A DNA stretch of 64,000 bases from Phascolarctos cinereus (GCF_002099425.1 NW_018344228.1:291001-355000), one strand, 5' to 3'. Shown: positions 12,421 to 26,144, counted from the stretch's first letter. The notes: generated by a model from the letters alone, not told the origin. Program-made: numbers and translations.

Positions 12421-13914
12421 AACCAATCTTCCCTTTAAGACAGGTATGTGGGGTGGGTGGTGGGGCGTGTGTACATATGTTATATACTCATAGCTAGGAT
12501 AGGAGGGAAGGAGTTACTCCATATGCTCCCATCATTCTTTCTCAAATTGTTTTCCCAAAATCTAGTCAGAAGAAACACTATCTAAGCATCTTGTAGTATA
12601 AGCTGTATAGGAGCAGAGCTGTAAGATTCCTCCACCTTTCTAAGTACCAGGCAAAGTAGTGATTGGGTAAGGCTACAACTATCAATGTCTTTGTCATTTT
12701 TGTTTAAGAGTGTGTAATGGGGCACATAGTGGTGATGTACCTGTATTGTTGACATTAGGACAGTCAAATACATTTAGTGGATTCTCATAATGGCTGACTT
12801 CATCTACTGTGGAAGAGTTGGGTCCACAGAATACCGATGCCTACTATGCCTCTGATCTTGAGGGATAAATTGCTTGTGTGGTTTATGATGGTAAAGCTAA
12901 CTGCAATTTATATCCTTAAAGAAACTCAGTCATGGAAATGTCAAAGAAAAAGTAATTTCTTTGAGTGGCCATCTGATCCTCTGTATGATAATTCAAGGCA
13001 AAAGACTCATTAACAGTGCCTAGTTATAAATGTCAGTTTTCAGACAACCCATTTTATCTCTGTTTTAAAAGCGACTCACTGCTTTTATTAAACATCCTTG
13101 TTTAAGCTGTCATAATGCAATTTTAACAAATGCATGAACAAGATTTGTCAGATTTGATTCTAAGTCTACTTTATTCATTGTCCCTGTTCCCCAACTCAAA
13201 TAAACATAGTGATATCTATTTTTTTTCTCTCTCCAAGGTTGCAGTGGATCAAAAGTATAGCCTGGCAATTAAATACTTCCTTTTCCTCCTAACCCCACCC
13301 TCAACAGTGGTTTTCCTCTGATGCTGACAACCTGGCACAGCTCCAGGAATCTCAGTTGGAAGAGTTATGCTCAGAGTATTGCATTATTAATTGCTGCACA
13401 TAGCAAAGGTACTATAGAATTGGGAACCAGACATTCAGGGTCTTCTAGGAATGCTTGTCCTGACTTTTAGAATATGGACTTTAAAGCATGGTTACTGCTA
13501 TGACAATAAGATGCTATTCTTTGATGACATGTAGAGTCATTCTCTGGTCACACTCATTGATGGCTATGGTCAAAGGGCTTCTTTGTTTTCAGTTGTACTT
13601 ATTTTCCTTGCATATAGGAGGTCCGGAGGATGAAGAGAGGTGAAGGCACAAAGGAAACGTGGACTTCCATTGGTTTGCTCAAATGCATTGTTTTGAAGAC
13701 TATCCCAAATCTGCCTCATTTTTGTGAGTGGGTCTATTCAGATACCCACTATTGCCTACTTAATCACTTTTACTGACTTGTGTTGAGACAGAAGTGTTAA
13801 GGACAGTCTTAGGAGCCAGATCCATTTGGGAAATGACAGGACTAATCAGAAAAGAAGTAAAGTTGGTGAAATAACAGAAGCTACTAGTAACTTTATTTGC
13901 TAAGGGGATTGAAG

Positions 13915-14010
13915 GGAGCTTAGAAAGGGCAAGTTAGACAGAAAAGGATGAGAAAAAGGAAAAGGAAATGAGAAGGTGGGAAAGGACACAACAGAGAGAA
14001 GGAAAAGATG
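13915..14010 (+). repeat. GA-rich low-complexity tract
   Basis: Mostly purines, with ggaaagggcaag and gagaaaaaggaaaaggaaat units. No gene is seen. Confidence 0.75.
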
Positions 14011-14154
14011 ATTCACTTCAGGCTTTGAAATTTAATCAGATCCTATAACATGGGAATGTATTTGATGACATTCAAACAACTAGAGAAATCTAAGAGTATT
14101 TTACAGACAAGAAGTTGAAACCAAATAACATTAATAAAAGTAAGAAGTATCATG

Positions 14155-14345
14155 GTATGGCGACAAAACCACAAGATCTGGGGTCAAATCTCAGCTCTGT
14201 TAGGAGCTAACTGGGAGACCTTAGGCAAATCGCTTAATTTCTCTTGGCTTCATTCTCCTTATCTGTAAAATACATAGTTAGATTGGATGAACTTTTACGT
14301 CCCTTTCAGTTCTGATTGTCTGTGATTCTGTCACTGATGGGTCCT
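14155..14345 (+). repeat. MIR-family SINE
   Basis: A near-complete sense element: gatctggggtcaaatctcag, ctgggagaccttaggcaaat, cttatctgtaaaat and ccctttcagttctgat. Confidence 0.78.
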
Positions 14346-14804
14346 TCAGTTTCACTAGCAAAATATGCAAATTTGCTACAAGTTTGTAGGAAGTATACTG
14401 TTGCACCTTTAAATTGATTTGTTTCAAAATAAATTGCCCTCCCCCTTCTTTGCTGGAATCAGGACTCTAACATGACACCAAACTTAGAGAACTTCTTATC
14501 ATCTTCATTTTTAAACACTCAAAAGAAATAATATTATTCTCCTGAACTCTGGAGGGGCCAACAACCTCTCCTGTTGTTAATGTAAACTACTTATGGTGGA
14601 TTTCCAGTAGCAGTGTAAATTATCTCTGACCAAGTAGTCAGGGAAAATCAGCCCTTCATAGCAATTCTAAACATAGTCAACTCACTGGAGCATGAATGCA
14701 ACTTTTCAGTTCCACACTCCATAATTTTTTATCCTGTTATGTAGAATCTAATCTAATTCTAACTCCTCAGGTAAAAGTGAATCCTCTAAAAGAACCCTTA
14801 AATG

Positions 14805-14985
14805 CCATATGATCCAATCAGTTGTTAGAGTCTTCCCCTTCCCATCCAGGTATTGCTTTTGTTTTGCTCTGCTGTGTGGAATGCGTTGTATTTACTTACT
14901 GGTGTACACATTTTTTTTTTACATAATGGAATGTAAGCTCCTTGTGACCAATTGGTACCTTAGATGTTTTCTATATATTAATCCA
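14805..14985 (+). mobile_element. L2-like 3' fragment
   Basis: The text catccaggtattgcttttgt then ggaatgtaagctccttgtga resembles the end of L2. It is short and diverged. Confidence 0.5.
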
Positions 14986-15065
14986 AGTCAATCAGAATAG
15001 TTCTACACATTCTTACCCCATTACTCTTAAGCACATGGGTGCTATAATAAAGACTCATTTAAGAG

Positions 15066-15130
15066 TAACAATAATAATAACTGATATTTATATGGCGCTT
15101 TAAAGTTTGCAAAGCACTGCAGATAGCATA
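15066..15130 (-). repeat. MIR-family fragment
   Basis: The phrase ataataactgatatttatat then ggcgctttaaagtttgcaaa is the end of an antisense MIR-type SINE. The rest is missing. Confidence 0.65.
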
Positions 15131-15529
15131 CCTCAACGGAGATATTTTGTGCATCTCTTTTTTGTATAAGCAAAAACACTTTGTGTTTTTTTAATGTAAA
15201 ATTGATTTTTGTGAGAGATTAGGAAGATTCTAAGGTTATATTGATATAATTTATCATTTGTAATGATGGCAATAATTTAATACAGCTACAGACTTTTGAA
15301 ATGGAATTTGTTGCTCTTTAAAGCATAAAACAGAACAAAAAAGAATAAAATAGAAATAATGTGGACATGAAGAGAAAAACCTTTTTGGATAGCTTTCAGA
15401 GACTACTTCATTCTCAAACTCCATTATGAAAAAAAATCAAAGTACGGTAATTTTTAAAATGGGATTTTTATCTGATGCCTCAGAGTTTTGCACAAACAAT
15501 ACAATAACTGTACAAAGAGTTTGCATCCT

Positions 15530-15720
15530 GGTAGAATAGAGACCATGTTGTTGAGTGGAAAGAACAGCAGACTTGGAGGTTGAAGAACTAAGTTTGAGTC
15601 TTGTTTCTACTGCTAACTTCCTGGGACCATGTGCAAGTTTCTTTCTCATATAAGTTGTCATATTTCTTTCTCATTAATGAAATGAGGTTAACAAACATTT
15701 ACAATACGTATTTCACTGTT
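15530..15720 (+). repeat. MIR-family remnant
   Basis: A sense element with gttgttgagtggaaagaaca, ctgctaacttcctgggacca and attaatgaaatgagg. Confidence 0.65.
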
Positions 15721-16009
15721 GTTGAATAAAGCACTTTGTAAACCATAATACACTACAGAAATATGAATCGATAAATGTGCACATGCATGTACATGTTCTT
15801 TCTTGGGGAGTATCCCTGTGTGATGTACCTCTAAGTATGACATTTTGGGAGAGCAGGAAAGGGAGGCTCATTTTACCTTTTTTCAGCTATTTCTGCTGGT
15901 GTTAAATTATGTCATGGTTCCAAGCTTAGAATAATAATTAGATTAGTTAATACAATAATTAGATTAGATTAGTTAATAATAACTAATAATAATTAGTTAG
16001 AAGTTCTAG

Positions 16010-16130
16010 TCCAAAGTCCTGCTACATATAGCTATTTAAGCTTAGAGAATTCCCTTGGTCTACTAAGCCTCAGTTTCCTGATCTAAAAAATGGTAGACTT
16101 GGAACAGGTTATCTTTAAGTTCTCCTCCAT
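16010..16130 (+). repeat. MIR-family remnant
   Basis: Sense end: aagcctcagtttcctgatct, aaaaaatggtagacttgg and tctttaagttctcctcc. Confidence 0.65.
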
Positions 16131-16169
16131 GCAAAAGCAAAGTGAGAAAACTATGGCCAGGTATTACAC

Positions 16170-16425
16170 GGCAGCTAGGTGGCACAGTGGATAATGCACC
16201 AGGCCTGAAGTCAGGAAGGCTCATCTTAACTGAGTTCAAATGTGGCCTCAGACACTTACTGGCTCTGTGACCTTGGACAAGTCACTAAACCCTGTTTGCC
16301 TCAGTTTCCTCATCTGTAAAATGAACTGGAGAAGGAAATGGCAAACCACTTCAGTATGTTTGACAAGAAAATCCCAAACGGGGTCATGAAGAGTAGGACA
16401 TGACTGAAAATGACCAAACAACAAT
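16170..16425 (+). mobile_element. MAR1-type marsupial SINE
   Basis: The head gcagctaggtggcacagtgg and MIR-like core are followed by the MAR1 3' part: aaggaaatggcaaaccactt, aaacggggtcatgaagag and gacatgactgaaaatgacc. The minus-strand frame at 16248-16532 is a shadow of it. Confidence 0.9.
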
Positions 16426-18794
16426 ATTTGTGAACCTTTGGCCCAATGAGTCACTGACAAAAAGAATAACCTGTTATTTCCAAAAGCAACAATGAAAGTT
16501 ATATCTCTGAGAACATAAGAAGGGTTCATCATCCTTGGGTATCTAACTGAAAATTTCCTTCATTAGAGTGAATTTTAACAATTAGAACCATATAACATGT
16601 AAAAGACTACTTTTGTGACAGGCAGCTGTAATACAGAGGAAATGCTATGGAATTTATAGTCAATGGATATGAGATAATATACTGACACTTTCACTAACTG
16701 TGTAATTGTACAAGCTGCCCACCCTTCTGAATTTCCCTTTCTACCTGTATAAAATGAGAGAGCCAGGAGAAAAGACCTTGGAGGACCCTTCTGGTTCTGG
16801 TGCTAGTAATCTATCCATCACTGTACGTATTGAAGGGGGAAAAAAACTTAACTACATTTTGGGGATGCCAAAGAGGGCATTTCTTATATGAAATTCCTAC
16901 TCCTTTGCTTTTGTCTAGTATTGAGATGATCCTCAGTTCTCAAAAATTATGGAAGAAGAGACTGAGTTTTTCAAAGCTCTCCCAAACTGCAAAGACTTCA
17001 TGTGTGGTCTGAGAAAAAGAACATTTGTCATCTTTGGCTGAGTTTAAGTAGGTTGGAGGCTCATCATCACAATGGTGGCCACCAGGTGTTTACCAAATCT
17101 TTCTGGTCACAACAATTCATAATTACCTCCTATGCATGAAAAGGTTGCATCAGTGGTGAGAGGATGCACACCAAACAAATAACTGATCAAAGCATAGGGG
17201 ACATGCATTTACTACATAAAAGTCTGAATTAGATGCCATCTATGATCTCTTCCAACTCAAAAATCTTATTATTCTTTGTTCAATGTCAAACTGTGCATGA
17301 CAACAATCCAACAAGTTTTGGATTGAAAAGTAGTAGGCATGATTGGGGCAGTGCATTTTAAAAAGTTGGTGGGTTCTTATATTCCAGGCATCTCAAGATT
17401 ATATACAATTGGAGTAATAGCACTGAGTAGCAGGACAGAATCAAGCTTTAGGAGGATAAAAAACATAAGACTATTCTAATATTCATAGGTGACCTAATTC
17501 AGGATTTTGAGCCTGGTCTTCAGTAGAAAAAAGAACTATGTAATAGACTACGTTTCCATCTTAAAGAAACTTTTAAGCACACACAAATGCTCCTTATTGC
17601 CTGACTAATGAACAGTCATGAAATAACTTCTGTCATCCTGAAGGAGAAGAAAGGAAAAAAGGCAGTTTCTTCCTCTTACATTGTGAGAATAAAACACTCC
17701 AATTCCTTCCTATTTGCTTAACTCTCTCATATTAGAAGCAATTTGCAAAACTTAAAGCGTCATATAAAAGCTAGCAATTATATTAGAAGCTTTTCAAAGT
17801 ATATGAGATTTGATGTGAATCTGCCCATGGTCCTCTGGTCTGACATTATCTTTGAAGTTATCACCATCATCATTGTCACCCATCATGCCAGGCTACTACT
17901 TTTCCTTTTCCTCTTCCTCTTTCTTACTGGAAGTAAATGGAATTCGTTCTTTACTTCTCACCTGTCAGGTTTACTGCTCCATTTTAATGCAGCAAGGAGG
18001 AGAAAAAAAGGCTAAATGTTAGTTGGCCAATGGCAAAAGGAGTAACCATGACAACCAGAGATCCAAGAAATGGTATTCTATAGTGAGGACATGCAACTTA
18101 CACAAATTAGCAAATGACAGCTTATAAAAACATTGAATGCTTTCTAATCATGGAATAAATGGAGGACACAAGGTTATGTTCAAATGAGAGTCTTTTGCTG
18201 TTGAAGAAAACATTTTTGTATTAATGTCACACTCTCTTTTGGCCGTCACCTAAAAAATAATGCCACAATCAATTATATCCCAGGAGGTGGCTGATGTTAG
18301 ATATATAATTTGATTTTTACTAAATGTGCTACGTGCTGGGGAAAAAAAGACTTAATGTATCTAATGTGGATATAGTAAAGTCTCATGTAACAGATTTGTG
18401 CATAAAAAATGAAAATATCTTAGTTAAGTGGATACATTATTTCTTTAGTGATATCAACTTCATAGAAGTTGAATTAAACTATAGGAAAAGTTTGCACAAT
18501 GATACTACATCTACTAAGTCGTAACGTAGCAGAAATGATTTCTTCAAATACCTCTAGACAAGTCAGGTAATCATAAATCTTTTTCTAATAAAGGATTAAA
18601 TACATTTTTCACTTCTGTAAAGTATAACATACATCATTATAAATCTATGATGCATGACCATCTATATAGCTGGGCTAATGGAGAAAAGCATTTTAATTCT
18701 AGCAACTGACAGGACAGATATATTCTTAGTTCATGACATGCTGCCATGTGTGTCCATTTATTTCTTATTTGTAAAACCTCCACCTCTATTAACA

Positions 18795-18853
18795 TGTCAG
18801 TCAACTCATATTTATTAAGCACTTACCACGTACCAGACACTGTGCTAAGTGTA
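18795..18853 (-). mobile_element. L2-like 3' fragment, antisense
   Basis: The phrase catatttattaagcacttac then gtaccagacactgtgctaag fits the complement of an L2 terminus. Confidence 0.6.
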
Positions 18854-21139
18854 GTAGTTTAAACTGCCTATAGCTTTGTACAGTGAAGAAAGGCTTGTTA
18901 TGAAGGGGAATTAATCTGTGTAGTCCCATCTTGGAGGCACATTTTATGTACTATATGCTTTTTTCATTTAGCATACTAAGGAATGGAGTCAAAGTCAACA
19001 GAAACAGAAATGCATGCTTCAAGTGATTATATGGCCCCAAATTGTGATCAGGTCAATGGGTTTGGCAAAGTTCCAGTATTTCAGTTAAATTTATGCTTAT
19101 TTCCTTATGGTAAACATGTAGACATACAAACTGAATAACGAAAGTAACATATCTACAATAGCTATTAAAACATTCTTATCCTCAGATTTTCGAAGAGCTG
19201 TCCACTGCAGGAGAGCATCTCTACTTACAACTCCAAGAGCAGCATGCAATTGCATACATGCCTACAAAAGAGTTTTAAACATGCTCTCATAGATCAATGA
19301 GAAAAGTCAACTGGCCACTTGTGAAGGCCAATCAATTCCTTCTGGATAGTGGAATAGCATTAATGGATTATCTTTTCCAGAGTCCCAAAATAATATTTGA
19401 GTCTACCTAAGAATCAGTACATCTAAAAAAGTGATTTGTTCTTTCTCTCTTCTTTGGAGATCAGGCTCATTATGTTTGCTTTGTGCCCATATTTAGTACA
19501 TCTAGCAACACTTGCCTGAGGAAGCTTTATAAGAATTTAAGTTTATGAATGACATGAAAGTAAACTCTATGTATGGGGCCAACATTATGGCAATATACCA
19601 GTCAGACAAAATCAAGGTTCTATGTGAAGGATTTAATAAGAAAGTTTTACTGTGTAAACTTAACATTTATATAGCATTTCCCTCTAAGGATCTCAAAACA
19701 CTAAGAACAAAAAATAGTTATTTCTAGAAGGTGGGTAGGGGGTGTGTTATCAATCGATTTAATGAACAAAAAGAAGTCATAATTTCCCCATCGTCACAAA
19801 CAGTGCTGGAGTTGGGAAAATATTCAAAGAATTCAAATCTGTAATCCTATTAACTTATCTCTCCTGTTTTTTTTAATTATACATAAAGTATTAGAATAGG
19901 AATGAGCATTATTTATCCTAAAATTATGATTACTACTATTTTTTTCTCACTATTCAGAGGTTTCAATTATAAATCAATGTCCAAGGTATGGATTGTTCTT
20001 TTTACTGTTTTTCCCTTTTCTCCATTTTTCATCGCTATCTATTCTCTTTTCTCACATTAATTATGTCTCAACCATTGTGGAATAACATTTTATTGGATTG
20101 GAGGAGTTGAGTCTTATAATTGTGATTATACATAGATATAATATGCATACTCACATCAAATTTTTCCTTCATGGCTAAAGGTTTTTCTTCTTTTCTGCTT
20201 GTAATATTTGTGGTTTGAAACTGAAATTCTGCAGTTTAACCACAATGTTGCTTAATGATTTTGTGCTATGTCCATGTACTATATCCCTTACTTAGTACCT
20301 TTCTACAGCAAAGATGTGCCAGTGAATGACTTGAGAAAGTGATGAGATAAGGTGTAAGACAAAACAATTTAAAACTCACTTCTTGTTGGTAGTGGGTCAG
20401 CAGCAGCATCTTTGTAAGAGAACAGTACTCAGAGAAATAAAAACTGCAAATCATTTCCAATGATCCATGTAATGAAGTGAGTGACAACTGACAAAAGCAG
20501 CCATGACTTTTGAAAGAATGTATTTGGCTGAGAATGTAGTCATTAAAAAGCATCACTGATGGGATTCAGCCAAATTTCTCCTGCACTGCTCCATGATAAT
20601 GACCCCAAGGGGCCTCATTATACCTACTTGAATTTCAAGTCAGTAATTTCAAATCAAATCTTTATTGCTGAGACAAGTATTTCTACTTCAGAAATACTTT
20701 GTAAGCCACCAGTTAAATGCATTTTCAGTTAGGGTTTGTGTGTTTCAGTGTGCACACTGTAATGTCTGCATTTCAGCATAGCCTCTCATTCATATAGTGC
20801 AAATACACCTCTATGTTTTAATATGTAGATACTTCAAAACAAACATAAAAATAAGTCATCCTTAGAAGGATTTTCTTAGCACTAGGTCAAAGTACCCTTG
20901 GAACTTTCCTCCCAGGAATATATACTCTCTTTTTTTTCCTTTGAGGGAAAGTCTTTTACATCTAAAGTTAACAATGTTCCATGAATGAATGAATCAGCCT
21001 AGTAGAACTGGGAGAGATTAAACACTACTAGTCTCACCATCTGCTAATGAATTTGTCTGGGTCTACCCCAGAAAAACATCTACTAAGAAATTTTGCTGTG
21101 CTCTATCCACCTGAGAAATCATGACGACTTGAAGAAGAA

Positions 21140-21345
21140 TGTCTTGGGTGTAGAGTCAGAAGAGCTGGTTTTGAATCCCAGCTCTAACTCTCAGTAGTTT
21201 TGTGACCATGGCTAAGTAGCAATCTCTCTGAGCCTCAGCATTGACACCCACAAAATAAAGGTTTTACTATAGGTTTACTAAAGGTTTACCCACCTCTCAA
21301 GGGGTGTTACGAGGAAAATGCTGTATAAACTACATAGTGTAATAA
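21140..21345 (+). repeat. MIR-family SINE
   Basis: A sense element from gtgtagagtcagaagagctg through gttttgtgaccatggctaag to gaaaatgctgtataaactac. Confidence 0.75.
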
Positions 21346-23540
21346 ATCTATAAATTATCATTAACAATATTGAAGGAAACCATCATATTTAGAGAAAAAT
21401 GTTCTATTTGTTTCAGATAGACTAAAATTTGGCCTGCCGTATATACTGGGAATTTAACTGTCAGCAAGCGCTGACTCAGATTACTAAGGAGTTGGATGTG
21501 GTCACTTAAATTAAAATAACCCATAAGAGGAATTATAAATCTGATTTTTTTTATTAAACTCTCATTCAATAATTAGTGTTGTATAAACATAAGAAAGGTC
21601 ACAAAATTCTTATTTGGAAAAGTTTGGCCAGTTCTCAAGTATCATTCATGGCCTCAGCTACACCCTTTGGCCTTGCTTTCTTCTCCACCTCACTATTTGT
21701 CTTGGGGATATTTCCATGTTTGTTTATTATCCCACATAGCAGAAGTGTCAGTAGGATAGAAAGCAGGCATTACATGAAAACTGGCCAGTAATGGCCCTTA
21801 ATAGACACACCAGGAAAGGATCTGAGCAAGGGAAACCTTTGAAACCATTGATTAGAGTGGGGTTCCTTCATTCACTCATTCCTTTTCCAAAGCTTTCTAT
21901 GCCCCAAATGATCTGGTGTTGGCAGTAAAACATAAACCAAAGAAATACAGTCAAGCATTAGTGAGATAACAAGACCATATGACGAATGACAATGGCGAAC
22001 TTTTTTACTTAATTTCCCCCCCCATCTTCTCACATTTGAGAGAAATTGAGGAAGTATCTTCAGGAGAAAGGGTAGTTTTCATGAAGAAAAGAAACAATCG
22101 GGGAGAACAAAAAGGGTGAGACTGTTTCAGGAACATGGTTAACACCACAAATGAACATTTACAAAACAGAGTAGGGAGAAACATATGTTGAACAAATGAA
22201 TGGAGGGAATGCATGAGGAGGAGAAAGAAGCAATGAAAAAGAAGGGCAAGAGAAGAGTAGGGGGAAGGTCAATGTCAAGAGGTTTAAATCTGTTTTAGAA
22301 GGGCTGGATGGAAGAAGAGAGATGAAATACTTTATGGTGGTGAAAAAAGCTTGTTTTGGCAGGCAAATCCAGAATGGATGGGCCTTCGCCGAAAAGAGAG
22401 GTGGATAAAAGCCCAGGTGTTTAAAGTGATCCAAGAGTAAAAAAGATTAATGTGAAGAATCTGTGATGGATTGAGAGAATGAATAAACTAGAGTTTCTCT
22501 AAAGGATGACACTACAGGATTTAGTGGCATTCAAGAGGTTATAGAGTAGATACAAAGTCTGGAAGCAGGTGGGAGGAATATAATGGAGTTAACAGTAGAG
22601 TTGGAAGATACTACAGAGTTACAGAGAAAAAAAAATGATGACCTTCTCTACCAAACTGACTCTTACCAGGCAGTAGAGTGGAAAAGGTATCCAGAAATAG
22701 ATGATATAAAAGCAGAAAATGAAAAAAATTGTAAAAAGAAAAGCAAAAATCAGTGATGATAAGCCAAATAGGCAATTACCTTCATAGGAAGTTGAGACCA
22801 TGAAATACTCTTAGGATATTGAAGGAAAAGAAGCTTAATGACAGAAAAAAAAAAGGAAAATGCTTCTCCTACTCATGGAGAACATAAGATAAATGATAAG
22901 AAGCAAGTTGTGAAGGGTTATACATAAAATAGAAAGGTCAGAAAAATGTTGGAAAAGTTAGGGTTCATTTTTGTTTTCCTATTTGAACCCAAGCTTTTCC
23001 ATTCTTTTCATCTTAAAATATTCATACAGGGGGAAAATGTCAATGCTTGTAATGCCTACAGAACATACAGCACAAGATAGCAGTTATATTTTATAAAGAG
23101 ATTGGAAATGGAGTGTAAAATTAGGCAAGTCATATAAAATGCATATTTGCCCTTATAATTAGGCATTATTTGATAATGCTGCCCAGAAGTGGTAAGCATA
23201 AATACATGAGACAGGAAAAGAAAGCAGAATGTCAATTGGGCATGATGAACAATAAACTAGTTTGTGATTCCTCTGGGGGGTAAACACCCCATGAATGTAA
23301 ATGTAATAAAGTCAGCTGAAAATAGGAACTATATAAGATTCTGTATAGAATAGTCTATATTTTTCCTGTTATATATACATTAGTACATCAAATACTTCTA
23401 GAGGTTTTCTGAAAATATTTCTATTAATGTAAATCAAACAATGAGGATACAACAGTTATCAAGGAATCATAAGTATTCTTCATGTCCTATATCTCCCCAC
23501 CAAGGAATATCATGTCAATAGAATTATGAGGCAAGCCTAC

Positions 23541-23701
23541 CTTTTGTAGAGAAGGATAGCTATGACAATGCAAATGATAAACACAACTGCAAGCACAGGC
23601 CCTACAACCCAGATCAATCCTTCTTCTTCATCTGTCATGGGCTGGGGATCGAGGTCCATTGATACGACAGGATCTGAGTAAGGGCTGGTTGCATACATGG
23701 T
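23541..23701 (-). CDS. PTPRD: PTPRD exon: stalk and transmembrane helix
   Basis: This is a 161-bp exon with acceptor ttttcctcag before ACCATGTATG and a weak-looking donor, AAAAG then gtaggc. It starts on a codon boundary and ends after two bases of an arginine codon. It encodes [20 protein letters not shown], an acidic stalk (TDEEEG), and then a hydrophobic stretch of about 24 residues. That stretch starts [14 protein letters not shown], ends IAILLY, and is followed by the stop-transfer residues KR. It is the single membrane-spanning helix of the type I receptor. The threonine at the exon start replaces a lysine in the human protein as I remember it. The ATG at codon 2 is internal, not a start. 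Confidence 0.97.
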
Positions 23702-23964
23702 CTGAGGAAAAAGAGTTTGTTTTGTTAGAAAAGTAGGGTCAAAAAGAGCTTGTATGACAGTAAAGGAGAAGACAAGGTAAAGCTGGAAATTAGTGGACAA
23801 GTAATGCTATTTCCCTTGTATAATTAATTGTGCTCATTTTGCAATTCCCAAAAAGTGGCCCCATGGGGAAAAAAAAGTCATTTACAATATAATTTGTTGT
23901 ACTGATTTGTTCTAGAATCAATAATGTGTGATATCTTCTAAAACTCTTAAGTACCAGTCATTAA

Positions 23965-24010
23965 TGAATCAATAAGTATTTATTAAACATCTACTGTGAG
24001 CTAGAAGACA
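23965..24010 (-). mobile_element. L2-like 3' fragment, antisense
   Basis: A short match: aatcaataagtatttattaa then catctactgtgagctag. Confidence 0.5.
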
Positions 24011-24029
24011 GTAGGATATTTTGTGTCAA

Positions 24030-24130
24030 GGACATTAAGCTTACAGAAGACCTGGGGTTATTTTCCAACTCTATGTTTTACTAGTTTTATGATTTCAGAC
24101 AACTCAGTTGACATTTCTAAGCCTTAATTT
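24030..24130 (+). repeat. MIR-family remnant
   Basis: Diverged sense core: gacctggggttattttccaa followed by cagacaactcagttgac. Confidence 0.5.
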
Positions 24131-24686
24131 CTTTGGCTATGAAATAGGTTTCTAACAGCATGTTCATTAACAATAGCCCAGGATCAGATGACCACCTAAA
24201 GTACCACATAAAAAAGCAAGGTATTATGATGTGCCAAACACTGAATTCTTGTCCTTCAAAGACTGTTCAACTTAGAGAGAAGATAAATACCAGTAAAATG
24301 AGGAGAGAAGAGTTAGGATGGCAGATAATGTAGTTATTTTGATCATGTAAATGATACCAATATTTCATAAAACAAGAAAGTGGGGCTTATCCATGCTAAC
24401 TAATGTCCACAGCTGTGGCATAAGCCAAAACAAGATTTAGACTTGTCATATTTATTCATCAGATATCTGCTTGTTTATGCTGACTGATAATTTCTTCCTA
24501 TGTTGCCTCTTACCCAGGGTTATGTGAAAGGAGCACATAAAACTGAAAAAGACCAGCTGGCTGAATGGAGTAGATAAAGAGGGTTGGTAGAAGATTAAGA
24601 TGAATGGATATTAGACAGAAGTAGAACCAATGGCCTCAGCTGATTATGTCAGGAAATCAGATTTATGTCTTTGCTGCAAGTCAATG

Positions 24687-24876
24687 CTGAGTTAGATGGT
24701 GCAATGGATAAAGCTCCAGCCTTGGGGTCAGGAAGACCTGAGTTCAAATCCAGCCTCAGACACTTGACACTAGCTGTGTGTCCCTGAGCAAGTCACTTAA
24801 CTCCACTGCCTAGCCCCCCCAAAAAACAAAAAAACCACGATCACCTCACCAAAAAAAGCCCCCCAATAAAAAAGGA
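24687..24876 (+). mobile_element. WSINE1-like marsupial SINE
   Basis: The head gttagatggtgcaatggata, then gagttcaaatccagcctcag, then agtcacttaactccactgcc and an A/C-rich tail. No clear target duplication was found. Confidence 0.88.
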
Positions 24877-25064
24877 GCTAGGTGAGACCCAAGTACAGAT
24901 ATACAATGAATACTATATGAAGGGTAATAGAGAAGGGCTCGTGATAGGGTAGGGCTATATAGAATAGAAAGTTCAAGAAGAAAGGTGCTCTAAGGGATGA
25001 GAGTAAGCTTTTCATTCAGTTGTCTACAAAGACAAAACAGGCTCTTGCTCACTGCCTGGTATTG

Positions 25065-25330
25065 ATAATAATAGCTAACACTTAAATACCACCTAGTATG
25101 TGCCAGCTAGTGTGCTAAGCACTTTATAATTATTATCTCATTTAGTCCTCACAATAGCTCTGAGAGGCAGATGCTATTATTATCCCCATTTTACAGATGA
25201 GGAAACTAAGGCACATTGAGGTTAAGTGACTTGGCCAGGGTCACACAGCATTAAGTGTCTAAGGCCACATTTGAATTTGGGTCTTCCTGATTCTAGACCA
25301 TGCCCAACCTAGCTATCTCAAGTGCCCCAA
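25065..25330 (-). repeat. MIR-type SINE, near full length
   Basis: Well-kept antisense text: aagcactttataattattat, cccattttacagatgaggaa and ggtcacacagcattaagtgt. It is the best preserved of four adjacent MIR-type pieces. Confidence 0.85.
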
Positions 25331-25439
25331 GATGAATTATACTCTTTAGTCAAGATTGACTGTGTGTCTAGGAAAAGGCTTAGCTAGCCCTTCAATTACA
25401 TGGAAAGGAGAACTAGGCTATTTTTCTAACCTTTTAAGA

Positions 25440-25950
25440 ACAGTGGATTAGAGAATCTGAGCTAAAAGGGACTATGGAGGTCATCTGTTTCAACTCTCTA
25501 ATTTTACAGAAGAGAAACTGAGGTTCAAAGAAGTTACATTTGTCTTGTCCATTATTATAGAGGGTGCCAGTGACAGAGGATTTGAACAGAGGGTCTGATT
25601 CTATGAAGCCCAGGGATCTTTCCAGCCCAATTTCTGAGACACTACTCCAAATAGGATCCTTGGATCCTAGAGCAGAGATCTGAGGGGTAGAGGAGACGTT
25701 CCAGGCTATTTAGTCCAATTCCTTCACTTTACAGAGGATGAAGTGTGGTGCAAGGATGGGAGTGGATGCCTGTGGTCCCAAAAGAACTATTTGGGGACAG
25801 GCAATTCAAAGTCACATCATATGATCAGAGAACTTAGAAGGGATTGAGGCCTCAGAAGGGATGCATCCAAATCCTTCATTTTACAGATGTGGAAGCTGAA
25901 GACCAAAGAAGTCAAGTGGCTGATCCACAGTCATATAAGGATTCTACGGA
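25440..25950 (-). repeat. Three consecutive MIR-type remnants
   Basis: Three antisense blocks repeat the phrases taattttacagaagagaaac (about 25500), ttcactttacagaggatgaa (about 25723) and ttcattttacagatgtggaa (about 25876). They may be independent insertions or a duplicated block. Confidence 0.7.
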
Positions 25951-26144
25951 ATGGTGGGTTTTTGTGTTAAACTCTCTGTCACTCTCAGTCTTGAAGAACA
26001 GAATTTAGCACATAGAATTCTGTTGGATGAGATCTTTACAGGAACTCTAAGCACAATTCTCCATATTTGGGTTTTATATAAAAACCAAATCAAGAAAGGC
26101 TTGTGGAAATTAAAAACAAAATAAAATTTTTACACAACTTTTTT

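Larger units (their letters stand above)
12186..23540 (-). other. PTPRD: PTPRD intron (11.4 kb)
   Basis: The intron contains MIR copies at 12290, 14155, 15066, 15530, 16010 and 21140, one MAR1 SINE (16170), L2 fragments near 14805 and 18795, and purine-rich sequence at 13915-14010 and 22190-22330. The stretches 16430-18790, 18860-21130 and 21350-23540 look unique. I see no supported gene in them. Confidence 0.8.

Noticed and set aside
22005-22640. Purine-rich stretch with pyrimidine-strand frames, considered as a possible gene or element
   Set aside because: The frames are short and low-complexity. No repeat ends, motifs or splice context were found.
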